A stretch of DNA of 64,000 nt from Bisporella sp. PMI_857. Taxonomy: Eukaryota > Ascomycota > Leotiomycetes > Helotiales > Helotiaceae. The stretch is taken from the NCBI GenBank assembly GCA_021307315.1, contig JAJSPD010000001.1, positions 1,962,418 to 2,026,417 on the forward strand, in the 5' to 3' direction. Positions 10,886-22,400 of this stretch are shown here, piece after piece. Every line of letters starts with the position of its first letter. The first letter of the stretch is position 1. The notes under the pieces were generated by a model that made no database searches, had not been told where the DNA came from, and worked only from the letters and a program-made list of their open reading frames with translations. The position numbers and the translations under genes were made by a program.

Positions 10886-13042
10886 CAAAACCCCACCCTA
10901 ACCAAAACCGCATGTGATCTACCAAACTAATCAATCACAAAACAATTAATAATAAATCAACCACAAATTGTATTGTATTGAAAATAGGCTCATTTGATTC
11001 AGAAAAACTTGTTCTATTATTACTCCAAAGGAAAAGCTCATGTATAGCGTGAAGGGCGCTTGATTTCTCTTCCAGCTCGATTGCGCGTAACCATTCCCGA
11101 TGTAGCTTCTACCTCCTCCACTGCTTGAATAGGTGCTTTGATTAGTGATTCTGAAGTAGTAGAAGCTTTAACAGAAGATTTTTGAAGGTTTGGCATCTCA
11201 GAAGAAGCTAGAATAGGTGCAGGAGCTATAGAAACCAGCTCCTTAGCAGGTGTTTTTGATCGCAGAGAATTCTGGCTCATATTCTCTTTCCGCAACTGAG
11301 ATTCAGCAAGCTTAGCTTGCCTCTCTTCTGCTTTTTGCTCTTTCATTGCTTTATTAGTAGCAATACGAACCTTTCGATCAAGTTTAGCTTGTTCTATTCC
11401 TTGTTGTTCTTCTTCTTTTTGGGCTTGATAGTCAAGAGCTTTGGCGACTTTAGTAGGTGACCATATTGTAGTTCCAGTATTAGGCTCGCCACTTAAATCA
11501 AGCTTTCCACCCCTTTTTCGCTTTGCCTTTTCAGTAATAAGTGCTTGTAAAAGGCCTTGATTCACATGCTCTGCAATATCAGCTCGTGTAGTGGCGATAT
11601 GTAAGCCTTTCAACAGTTTTGATATGTATTCGATACCGAGATTCTGTGTAGCTAATTTCTCAGCTGCACGTATTGCTCTTGTATTTGTAGGTGTTCGAAT
11701 CATATTGATTGCTTTTTCGGCTTGTATTGTCTTCTTGCGAGTGACAATAGGAATCAATTTGGATCGATCGATCGGCCAAATACCAGGTTTCTCAAAGGCA
11801 TGAAGGATATTCTTTTCAGTAAATACTTCATCAAAAGCACTTTTGAATACTTTGAAGAACAATCCTTTTGTAATAGTAGTAAAGCCTGAGCTTTCTGCAA
11901 TAATCTTATCGATTCTTACAGAGTACGCCGTAGCAAGAGGACCGAACAAACCAACATCAAGAGGTTGCAATCTATGCGTAGAATGTGGTGGCAAAACCAA
12001 TACAATAATGCGAGCTTGATTAGCCCATTTGATAAATTCGAGATTCACATGGCTAGAATGGCCATCTACTATCAATAGACGTTTCGCTCGCAAATCAGCT
12101 GGCCGAGTATGTCGATCGAACACGTGCTTCAACCATTCTAAGCCCATCATATTACTACTCCAGCCATTTTCGGAAGAGCTGAAATAAGTATTCGAATCCT
12201 TATCAACGTCTTGAACCCAACTAGTTCGAAGTTCGTGATTAGTTCCTTTGTAAATTAAGAGAGAAGGAATAGCGTGGCCACTTGCGGAAACACAGGCTAC
12301 GCAAGTAATAAATTCTCGATTGCCGTCTTGACGATTTCGCATGCCTTGAAGCTTATTTGTAGCTTCAATACTCATGACTCTTTTAGACATTTGGCCGATG
12401 CCTATAAGGAATCCTTTCTCATCAACATTATATATATTTTCGGGTATAATGTTGTGTTTTTCGATTGCGTGGTGCATCTAAGAAATGCAACTAATCAGAC
12501 TCTTAAATAACATAAAAATTAATATTTAATCAACCACAAATTAAATTAACTTACATGGTCATAAAATAAGTTAAATAGAGTTTCATTTTCAGCTGCTACT
12601 CTTTTATTGTCGATATTGCGCAGATAGGCCGATCTAAGTTCAGTCGAATGCCTGCGTACAAATCCTCCAACCCAGTTCTTTCCTACAGGCTGGCCACGTA
12701 GCTCTTCTGCAAGGTTTTTGACGATTCTAGCTGTTGGAGGCATTTGGCGCAGGCTTAAATAATTGATCCTATCAACCAAAACTTGCTCTGCAGCAGCTGT
12801 AAGGCACTGGTGTGTTTTCGAGTTCGCAACAGCTTTATGTTCTATAATTCCCTTCATTCTATTCCTGATCGACGTAGGGTCCACTCCAAAAGCTTTTGCT
12901 GCCTGGTTAGCATTCTTATGCCTCCCTGATTCGATAGAACCAATCGCCTTGTCAATAGCACTCGATTTGCTGTAGATAGCCATTTTTGAAGTTGTTGTGT
13001 GATCATTCATTAGTGTGCGGTTTTGGTTAGGGTGGGGTTTTG
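10886..13042 (-). mobile_element. Pogo/Fot1-like DNA transposon with perfect terminal inverted repeats
   Basis: Perfect 27-bp inverted repeats lie at 10886..10912 (caaaaccccacccta..) and 13016..13042, enclosing one two-exon transposase gene of the HTH-psq/CENP-B/DDE_1 type; element length 2157 bp. Fot1/pogo elements normally duplicate a TA target, but neither flank shows TA directly outside the repeats (left ..ctgtt, right gtgcg..). It sits inside the Helitron helicase region. Confidence 0.85.
11038..13010 (-). CDS. Pogo/Fot1-like transposase
   Basis: Cut-and-paste transposase of the Tc1-mariner/pogo superfamily. Exons 13010..12555 and 12477..11038 are separated by a 77-nt intron (GTAAGT..TTAG), giving 631 aa with no stop. 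The N-terminus carries a psq-like helix-turn-helix (AIGSIESGRHKNANQAAKAF) and a CENP-B-type DNA-binding domain (PVGKNWVGGFVRRH). The DDE_1 catalytic domain shows the three acidic sites in IYNVDEKGF, LLIVDGHSSH and LQPLDVGLFGPL. The C-terminus is Lys/Glu/Gln-rich coiled-coil-like sequence ending in a basic tail. ATG 13010 is preferred over the in-frame one at 13094 because the latter lies outside the inverted repeat. All three acidic positions remain, so it may be active. Confidence 0.85.
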
Positions 13043-13280
13043 GTGCGGGACCTCGGTTACAAAGTGTTGGTATAAAGTCATGTGAACGCTCCATGACGCA
13101 CAGGCCACCACCTGAATGTATTTAAGTTCTCGCTCGTAGGACGTAACTTAGAACAATCAAGAACAAGTCAACCACCTACAACGAGCATATATAGCACTGC
13201 GCTGAGATCGCGGTGCTACGTGCCCCGTGGGTAACCGACTTAAGCTATTGCAAGTCATCAATACGAAGAAGGTATCACAG
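13043..13280. repeat. Non-Helitron insert beside the pogo element
   Basis: This stretch separates the helicase Walker A segment from the pogo inverted repeat and codes for nothing recognisable. Its part near 13228..13285 (accgacttaagctattgcaag.., aaggtatcac) resembles 26885..26950, which suggests a dispersed repeat. In intact Helitrons only about ten residues separate GKTFL from the next helicase block. Confidence 0.4.
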
Positions 13281-15829
13281 AGAGTTATACCAACACAAAG
13301 CTTTGCACAAAAAAGTCTTGCCAGTATCTCCAGCACCTTGCAAAAAGAAATAGGCGGTTTGCGGGTCAGAGGTGATGGCATCCGTAATAGTCCGAAAGCA
13401 AAAGTCTTGATCAACGCTGAATCTCGCTCGCATCTCTTCCAAAAGCTCGTTTTCGCGTGCATAGCTAACTTGCTTATTATCCTCTAAAACATAACGGCTC
13501 CAATCCCAGTTTACGGAAAGCAAGCCGAAGTCTGTCAGGCTTTGTAAAAGTCTGCAATATTAAGTTGGATACAATATAGGCTGTAGTTATACTAAAAGCC
13601 AGCCAAAAGCGTTGGCCAGTTGCGATCCTGGCCGAGCCTGTAAAGAAGATCAGCACAAAAAGAATCTCGGAATTAGTTCCAAATTTCTACCGGATTAGCA
13701 ATACTTGCGGTTCGTAAGCCGATAATAAATAAAGCCCGTAAACCACATGCGAGCATAAACAAAGCTGCTTCCGTAAAGCACTGGAGCCACTCCTGGTCAT
13801 TTTCAGCAATTCCGCGAGCAATGCAAGCAGCATGATAAAGTGAATGCTGAACGCTATCAACTATGTATAAGTCGTCAAAAGAAGTCGGCCCCTCGAACCG
13901 TGGTAAGTAACAGCCGTAAATAAAAAAGGTCACCTGCAACGGGGCTGCAATAATATAAACGGCCAATAGCAAAACCTTTGAGTCGAGGTTTCCAACGACT
14001 ACTCTTGTTCCACACAAAATAAGAAAAGAACCCGAATAAAGGTACTGGCGAGCATCCGGACGATTTCTGCAATAGTCGAAATAGGCCATAAGCATTGTAC
14101 GGGCATTTGTGCTCTTACAGCTAGCTGCTCGCCCGTAAGAGTGTCAAAGAAGTATACCACTTGTTGATCCTTTAATAAACCGCAAGTGGCTTTACAGGTG
14201 GCTACTCCTAATGGCCTTTGAATTCAAATAGGCGATTAAACGATTCAATAGTACTAACATACCGACCTCGCACATAACGGGTGGTTTCATCTTGATTTTC
14301 GACCTTGACTGTAGCGTGGTCAGACCCTTTGTAAACATACTTGTTGATATACTTAATAGCTTTTACCGTCGCACAAAGCCTGACGTTAATATGGCTACAA
14401 TACTTCTACAACAAATACGGGTTGTAAGGAACCACCCAGCGGTTATCAAGAACGACCTCTTCGGTTGGTGCACCTGGTTTACGGACCGAAAATGTTCGAT
14501 TATTATTTCTCTGGCGATACTCGGAATATTCGTCTTCTTTAACAACAGTAGCTGGTCGAAAAGATTTAGATAAGCGTTTAAAGCACTGTAAAAGGCCGTT
14601 ATTTCCTTTGCGGACTATACACGGCGATGACAGATTATCAACACCGCAAAGGCCATATATCATATGAGTTAATACCAAAACCGTAAGCTCACCGGTAGGA
14701 TCCTAAGAAAGATCTGGAAGTTCGGCGCAAATCACTTGGTCAATTAGCTCTGGACGATCATACCGAAACGACGGGTCTAAAAACACCAAAATATGAACAT
14801 GAGGCAAGCCATGCTTTTGATATTCAAGTGTGTAAACGTGTCCTTTATGCCCGCCTTTTCTGATATCCTTAAGCAACTCTTTCTTTTTAATGTTAAACAC
14901 GCGAGTTATCAAATCAGGACGATCCGTTGGTGCTTGCCCTGGAAGAAGATTATCCGTAATTTCGGGCCAGTGTGGATTAGCCGTAATCGCAACAAAAAAA
15001 TCAGGGCGGCCGAAATAGCGTACAATAGCCATAGAATCTTGATATAAACTCTGCATCGCACGCTAACTTCCCGTGTAGGAAGCCAGAAGGATAACCTTAC
15101 GGCCGATATCAGCTGCAGAAGTGTCACTATCCGGAAGGATATCGCCAGCCGTAAGCATGTCTTGTACACCGTTATACACGTCCGCGCGGAGTTGTTTCTG
15201 GTTATTACGAATCCAAAACAAAGCAGTAGACTCGCAAGAAACAAAGCTATCAATAATAAACTGCTGGGCAAGCCAGCCAGCGTAAAACAAATGCGAGAAC
15301 TCTCCGTTACGGACGTGTAAACGAAACCTGTAAAACGCCAGCTGTTCTAGCCTCGTGTTATTCCGAGAATGATGACCTTGGCGAAGCTGCAACCCAAAAT
15401 GCCACCCATTATCGCCATTAGGAAACAAAATCACATAGTGAAGAGGCATATAAGCAGGGTGTGTAACGTTAATTCTCGACAGCCGTGAAGTATCTTGACC
15501 GTTTGAACGGGTTGCAAGAAAAATATCTCGGGAACTGGCACGCTATACTCGTCAGGAATAATACCTGCAAGCCCGTTAGCCGTAGGTAGATTCTTGCAGC
15601 GGCGATCAGGCCCGGTTTCTAGCACAATTCGCATTTGTAGGTTAAGAATAATCCGTAAGTCCGCCGGTAAATGTTGATCTGCTAGCCGATCTGCCGCAGT
15701 TTTGTAGATAGAAATAAATGGGTTGCAAGCCATTAATATAGAGTGAAGCTCCGACAGAATAGCACGGTTTAGCCGTGGGTGAGACGTAGCTCGAGCATCC
15801 GTTGCAAATTGCGGGTCGTAAAAAAACCC

Positions 15830-16001
15830 TGTCACGGTACCGACCCTGGTCGGGCACGTGACCTACTGCCGAGCCGCTAGGGCTCCCTCGTGTATATATA
15901 GCTTGCTCTCCTCGAGCTCCTCTTCCTTCCTCAGCTATAGATTCTCGTATGATACCACCGTTGCCCTCTGTATCTGTAGATCCACAGCGCGTGTCGTGAC
16001 A
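15830..16001. repeat. Solo LTR-F (target duplication AACCC)
   Basis: 172 bp, tgtcacggtaccgacc..gtcgtgaca, flanked by aaccc at 15825..15829 and 16002..16006. It has a TATA-like tatatata and interrupts the Helitron Rep gene. No internal coding region is associated. Confidence 0.85.
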
Positions 16002-16780
16002 AACCCGAGAAAATAACAGTAATGCAGAGCCAACCGGCCGTTAAGGGCCCTGTAAATGATATAGGTCGCCATGTATTTGAAACAATTGTATTCCTCCGCT
16101 CCTGATATCAATCCGTTCGTTTCGATGGTAGTTTACAGACGTAAAAGCTAAAGCGTTATTGTAAGCCCGTATGTTTTTACGGAACGCCTGCGAGATAGGA
16201 TCAGACCCTTAATACAAACGCTTTAACGAAGCTGGGATATCCGTAAGAACAAGCAATTCGGCGTCACCCTTTTTGTAGCACTTCTTAAACAGTCTATCTG
16301 GAGATGCATCTCCAGGGAAATAAAGTGCAGGGCAAAACTCGCACAGACCGTAAATGACCCGCAAAAATAGGGAGCCTCGGCCTTGAGCTTGGATATCCAG
16401 CCAAAAGGGCGGTTCCTAAGATCAATCAAACGATTAAGGGCTTGTTGTGTTTGGACTGGTGGAAACGGGTTTTGCGGCTCTGCAAAAGGATCAGGACTTC
16501 TTTGCGGCCCAACTGTGGCAGACGGTTGTTCTATAACCCGTAAATCGTCATCTAACGTCTCGAGTCTTTTTAATGCTTGTATATCGCCGTCCCGCAATTC
16601 ACGTTCCTTCTTTATTGGTATGTCGTTTTCAATATCCTCGTGTATTGCTATTGAAGGAAGGACCAAACGAGCACGCTTTCGAGGCCGAGCTATAGCAATT
16701 TCGGGTTGTACATATGCACTACGGTCCACAAAGGAGTTCCGGCGAGTTCTCGTTGCCTGCAAATAGTACCAGTTAGCCAA

Positions 16781-17764
16781 TTCCTAACAAAAAACAAATA
16801 GAAAAAAAAACACTTTGCACGCGGAACAGGTTTTGTATAGAGCGCTATTTCTGCTGACAGCAAAACAGGACAACGCTTTCCATACTTTATAGCAAGTGCA
16901 AAAATAACGGGGAGAAGAATTCATCGCGTAGATAATACAATAAACACGTAAGTACAACAATTCAGCAAGGTTAAAAAGGTTACGGGTATAAAAAGTTAGG
17001 GTTTACGCGCCTGTTACGGACCTCAAGGATTTTATGGGGTCACGTGGCCCGGAAAACTTGCCAAAAGTCTTAGGAGATTTCGTAGTATATATAGACGAGG
17101 TTCAGGCTTCTCGCAAGCTCGAAGGAGATACCTCGTAAGTAGCCTCGCCCCGACGTGCCGCCTCGGGCTCGGACGGTCCAGAGAAATTTTGATGGGGTGT
17201 CACGTGGCCCGGAAAACTTGGCGAAAAGTCATGGGAGATTTCGTAGTATATATAGATAAAGATAAGATATAGAAGAAAGATAGATAGATATAGATATAGA
17301 AGAAGAAGAAGTTGTTGGCGAGCTTTGTAGCTTGTTGGGTATAGCGTAAGGGGGTCCAGAGCCGCAAATGTGGCTGCGGAAATGAGCTTGCGCCACATTG
17401 AAGATGCCTTCACAAAATCGAGAGAAAGCGTTTTCGAGGGGTGTCGGGAGTTCTTTAGCTTTACAGCTTTTGGTTCTAGGTCGAGGGCTTGCGTAATGCC
17501 CTGGAAAAGGCTTTGTGCCTCTGTTGTACGGTGTTCTGCTCTTTTGAGGCCGTACTAAGGCGTGTTGGAAGGAAAGGGCCTCTTTTTCGGGCGGTTGGCG
17601 CTGTGCCGGAGGCTACAGGGTCTCCCGTCATGCCGGAGGTCAGTAGAGATAAAAAGAAGTAAATAGAGGTGGATCGGGTAGTAAATTGGGTGGTGCGATG
17701 AAGATTCTCGAAATAGGTTCTAAGCCACGGTCTACAAAGTAGGTGTGGGCGTGACCCATAGTTC
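16781..17764. other. Noncoding stretch with a 60-bp direct repeat and simple repeats
   Basis: Two copies of a roughly 62-bp block (cacgtggcccggaaaactt.. to ..tagtatatatagat) lie at 17035..17096 and 17193..17256. A GATA/AGATATAG-rich simple sequence follows at about 17257..17315. The blocks look like paired promoter/LTR-end pieces because both contain cacgtg and a TATA-like tatatata. No gene seen. The Helitron 5' end may lie here but was not found. Confidence 0.55.
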
Positions 17765-17937
17765 TGTCAGAAATAGGGGTATTAGGCTAGAGGATCTGCA
17801 AGGGTATCACGGCGATAGAATACAGGCTTGTAGGAGCGTTACGGATGATGATATTATCTACAGTTCTAAGTCGTAAATATGTGTGTGACAGAGAATTTCA
17901 AGCTCCTTGGCCTACTTACATAAGCCGATTCCTGACA
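17765..17937. repeat. Solo LTR-C, copy 1
   Basis: 173 bp, tgtcagaaatagggg..gattcctgaca. Similar to 23751..23934 and 36584..36755. Flanks are agttc / aattc, a 5-bp duplication with one mismatch. It interrupts repeat D (second copy, 17690..18014). Confidence 0.85.
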
Positions 17938-18146
17938 AATTCACATGCTCCAGCGAATCACGTGACTTTGATCGTTTGCATTCGCACTATATTTAATCTT
18001 CATATTGCGTACGAATTTACCCATATATAGCCTGCGACGGCAGTGGATAGGATTCGGAGAACTAGACTCGGACTTAGAACTTTTGGAGAATACCGACGCT
18101 GAAGTGGAGGGTACCTGAAGCGGTAGCGGTGCGGAGGAAATACAGC

Positions 18147-19473
18147 ATGGAAGGCGCCGGCTTAACGCGTCAGTCGAGCCGGGAACGCGTCCAAACGACA
18201 AGAGCATTAGAATGGAACTTGAGAAGATCTAGAGCGGTGTCAAGTGAGGCAGATGACACAATAGAAGTAATAGAAGAAGCTCCGGTGGTAGTGCAAACGA
18301 GACGAGCCGCGACTAGCTCCCATTCTAAAGAGCAAACAGTAGCAACAAAAGTCAAAGTTCTCGCCGCGAAGACAGGAGAACACCCGGCAGCAGCGGCAGC
18401 GTTCCCAAATCAGTTCGGACAGGAAAAAGTAAACTCAAGAACAAGCATGCAAATTCAAGCCCTTACCGACTTAGTCAAATCGTTGCTGAAAACAGTGGAA
18501 GAGGGATCACGTGATTCAGATCAACACGTTGACAGAGACTTTTACTGAGCAAATCGAAGCGCTGAAAGCGGAGGTTACAAATATGACAACAAAAATCCAC
18601 ACGCAACTATCTAATATTCAAACACCATCTAGCCCATCGCTGTTATACGCAGAAGTCGCCCGAACGCCATCGGACAGAGCACTAAACAACACACAAACCC
18701 ACCTATCTCGGAGCACTACTTCGTCGACAATAACCGACACGCTGTACTGTACGGTTGACACGACCAGAGTTGGAGAAAGAGACAAAAGCAAAGCACAACC
18801 TGGAGCAATTCGGAAAGTTATCGAAGAAGAAATCCGCACAAAGGAAAAACAAGCAAATTGGCGCTGCGCAGCAGTGATCAGAGACGCCAGGAACACGGAA
18901 CGTATTAAAATTGTATGCAGAGACGAAGCTGAACTTCAACGGGTCAAAGAAGCGGCCCAGAAAACTGCGGCAGAAGGAGTCCGAGTACTGAGAGACCAAT
19001 TGTACTCTGTCAAAGTAGATAACGTCAACCGAACAGCTATACTCGATCAAGATGGAAAAGTACTACTTGGCGCTGTCGAGGCTCTTGAGAAAGAAAACGG
19101 TATTTATATAGCCAAAATCGGATGGCTTAGTAAAAAAGACTCAAGCAAAGCTTATGGCTCAATGGTAGTTTATGTCACAAAAAGAAGCGAGGCAGCACAA
19201 CTGCTACAAGACCAATACTTCCATGTGGCAGGAGAGTCAGCGTACACCAGGGTTTTCGAACCGCGACAAAGCTCACAAAAATGCTATAAATGTCAGGAAA
19301 CAGGGCACAAAGCGTACTCGTGCACGAAACCGCAAGTTTGTGCTAAATGTGCTCAAGAAGGACACCATCATAGCGAATGCCAAGCAGCAGTACCAAAATG
19401 TAGCACATGCGGAGGACCACACGAATCGTTCAGCAGGAACTGTAGAACACGTCACAGCTCTCAAAATGTATAA
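18147..19473 (+). pseudogene. LINE ORF1 (gag-like, CCHC knuckles), with one frameshift
   Basis: Nucleic-acid-binding ORF1 protein of a Tad1-group LINE. The frame opens at ATG 18147 and closes at 18548. The second frame is open from 18490 and carries the rest to TAA 19471-19473, so a one-base frame change lies in 18490..18548 (near the DNA encoding KTVEEGSR / VIQINTLTETF). The downstream part contains three C-terminal zinc knuckles: CYKCQETGHKAYSC, CAKCAQEGHHHSEC and CSTCGGPHESFSRNC. The shift may be a mutation, a sequencing error or a +1 recoding site; the same region in another copy would decide. ORF1 overlaps the ORF2 start. Confidence 0.75.
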
Positions 19474-22400
19474 ACCTTTTCAAACACTCCAACTGAATAC
19501 TCGGAAGCAGCGAGAAGTGCAACATAGTTTAATGAATGATGAACAACTGAAAGATTACAGTGTGCTAGCGATATCTGAGCCATATGCAAGGATTATTGAC
19601 GGCACGTTAGTTACAGTCCCTTTAGGACACTCAAACTGGACCAGAATAGTACCTACAGTCCAAAACGAAAGAAGGTGGGCATTTCGAAGTATGCTTTGGA
19701 TCCAGAAAGATATCGAAGCAGAACAAGTGCCGATACTATCTTCGGACCTCACAGCAGCGGTATTGCGACTTCCAGACCGGTCGATTCTGGTAGTTTCAGT
19801 TTACGTAGAACCGCGGAACGTTGAAGCACTAAATGCTACGATACATCAACTACACCAAACAATAAGAAACACACGCAGCAAGATTGGCTCGCGAGTAGAC
19901 GTAATACTTGCCGGAGACTTCAACCGGCACGATCAATTATGGGGAGGAGAAAACATTTCAGAAGATAGGCAAGGAGAAGCCGAGCCGATTATCGACTTAA
20001 TAAATAAGCATGCTCTTTGCAGCTTGCTTCCAAGAGGTACAAAAACGTGGCAACGAGGAAATCACGAGTCAACAATCGACCTTGTACTGGCCTCAGAAGA
20101 ATTAGCCACGTCAGTAGTAAAGTGCACAATCCATACGACCGAGCATGGGTCTGATCACAGAGCAATTCAAACGACGTTCGACGTTGCGACTCCGGAACGA
20201 GCCGCTGTACCAAAGTTACTATTTAAGAATGCTCCGTGGACCGACATAAATAGCAGGATTACTAATGCTTTTCGCTTTGTGCCAGTCGGCGGCAGCGTAC
20301 AGCAACAGGCCGACAGACTAATGACAGCGGTGCTGGAAGCGGTTTATGCACTTACTCCAACAGCAAAACTATCACCATACGCAAAAAGATGGTGGACTAC
20401 CGACCTCACGCAGCTTCGGCGAACTTACACGTACTGGAGGAACCGAGCTAGAACCCAAAGGCGAATAGGTCGTATAATGCCTGAACTAGAACAGCAAGCG
20501 AGCGAAGCTGCCAAAGAGTACCACGATACTGTCCGGAAACAAAAGAAAGCGCACTGGGAAGATTTCCTCGCGAATGACGCAAACATCTGGCAAGCAGCAA
20601 AATATTTAAACCCTAGCAGCAGTTCAGCATTCGACAAAATACCACCGCTAATAAAAAGAGACGGATCTACTACTGAAAGCAAAACCGAACAAGCAGAAGA
20701 ATTGCTATCTGGGTTTTTTCCTCCACTGCCAGCGAGAATAGAAGAAGAAGGGTCACGACCACAGCGAACCGCAGTGTCGATGCCTCGTTTGACAATGGAA
20801 GAAGTAGAACGGAAGATTTTTGAAGCGAAATCATGGAAAGCGCCAGGAGAGGGTGGCTTACCAGCTATAGTATGGAAGCAAGTATGGCCAGTGGTTAAAG
20901 ACAGAGTGTTGCTTCTTTTCCAAACTTCGCTAGACGAAGGAGAACTTCCTACACAGTGGAGGAGCGCTAAGATTATACCGCTGAAAAAGCCAAACAAAAG
21001 CGACTACACAGTCGTAAGCTCATGGAGGCCGATCTCGCTGCTTTCTACATTGGGGAAAACACTAGAAGCAGTGATCGCGGAAAGGATATCGTACGCAGTA
21101 GAAACTTTCGGCCTGCTCCCCACGAATCACTTCGGGGCCAGGAAAAAGCGCTTTGCCGAGCAGGCACTGCTACTGCTGCAAGAGCATATTTACAACGCAT
21201 GGAGATCAAAGAAAGTTCTTAGTCTGGTTAGCTTCGACGTGAAAGGCGCATATAACGGAGTATACAAAAACAGACTGTTGCAAAGACTCAAAGCGAGAGG
21301 CATCTCGCCGACCTCAGTACGGCGGATTGATGCCTTTTGCTCAGAACGTACAGCAACTATACTAATCAACGGCCATGCTTCTCAACAACAGCCACTTCCA
21401 CAAGCAGGCTTGCCGCAAAGGTCACCACTTTCGCCAATTTTGTTTCTTTTCTTTAATGCCGACCTCGTTCAGCATAAACTAAATGCAAATGGAGGCTCAA
21501 TAGCATTCGTAGATGACTATAACGCATGGGTTACAGGGCCATCAGCAAATGCGAACCGAGAAGGGATTCAAGCGATAATCAACAAAGCGATAAAATGGGA
21601 AAAACGGAGTGGTGCTACGTTCGAAAGCAAAAAGACAGCAATCATTCACTTTACTAGACAGCCAGACCGAAGCAGCACTAGACCGTTTATTATCAAAAAA
21701 GAAACTGTTGCACCAAAAGAAGCCACTAAAGTTCTAGGAGTTATTATGGACTCAGGGCTCCGATACATACAGCACATCGAGAAAGCGACGACCAAGGGCC
21801 TTCTTGCAGCTATGGCACTAAAACGTTTGCGGCTAGTTTCTCCTTCAACTGCAAGGCAGCTGTTTGGAGCGACAGTAGCGCCCGTAGCGGACTATGCTTC
21901 AAATGTGTGGATGCATGCCTGCGGCTGCAGAGGCATGGCTCTAATAAACAGAATACAAAGACTTGGGGCACAAGCTGTTATAGGAGCGTTTCGAACAGTA
22001 GCGACGGCAGTCGCAGAAGCCGAAGCTAGCATACGTACAGCAAACGAACGATGGGCAGCGAAAGCCACGAGTTTTTGGGTCAATATCCGCACGCTACCTG
22101 AATCGAACCCGATATCAAAGCTAAACGTCAAAGAACGCCGGAGATTTATGTCGCCATTGCAGAAAATAGCTCGCGCGCATCAGAACACGCCAACAGACAG
22201 GATGGAAGTTATTCGGCCTTATATAATAGCTCCATGGGAGAATCGACTCACTACTACACTGGATTTCAGTACAGAAGAAGCGGTGCACGTTACTGCTCAC
22301 GGGGTTCGAATTGCGACAAGCTCATCCGCAAAGAAAGGAACAGTTGGGATAGGCGGGGCTATTCACGACACGCTCGGCATTAGAGAACCAAGCGCATTTT

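Larger units (their letters stand above)
10080..16780 (-). mobile_element. Helitron relic (Rep/helicase), multiply interrupted
   Basis: Read on the minus strand from 16780 down. A Pro/Arg/Lys-rich N-terminal region (16780-16223) is followed by a Helitron-like N-terminal domain (15835-15060; PLHYVILFPNGDNGWHFGLQ, LASYTGS). Next is the rolling-circle Rep with its HUH-type motif KHGLPHVHILVFL (about 14800) and the two-tyrosine motif KYINKYVYKG (about 14310). Then comes the conserved linker (14095-13673; IARGIAENDQEWLQCFTEAALFM) and a PIF1-like helicase with Walker A GAGDTGKTFL (about 13300), Walker B VDLIIWDE (about 10540) and GDFAQILPVV (about 10420). Frameshifts and stops are spread throughout. 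It is cut by a pogo-like transposon (10886..13042) with extra repeat sequence on each side and by a solo LTR (15830..16001). Termini were not identified. Confidence 0.8.

Noticed and set aside
13011..13094. Upstream in-frame ATG for the pogo transposase
   Set aside because: It would start outside the terminal inverted repeat and translate through it.
22300..22320. ggttcgaat-type tRNA B box
   Set aside because: Lies in LINE ORF2 with no cloverleaf or A box around it. No tRNA gene was found in the window.
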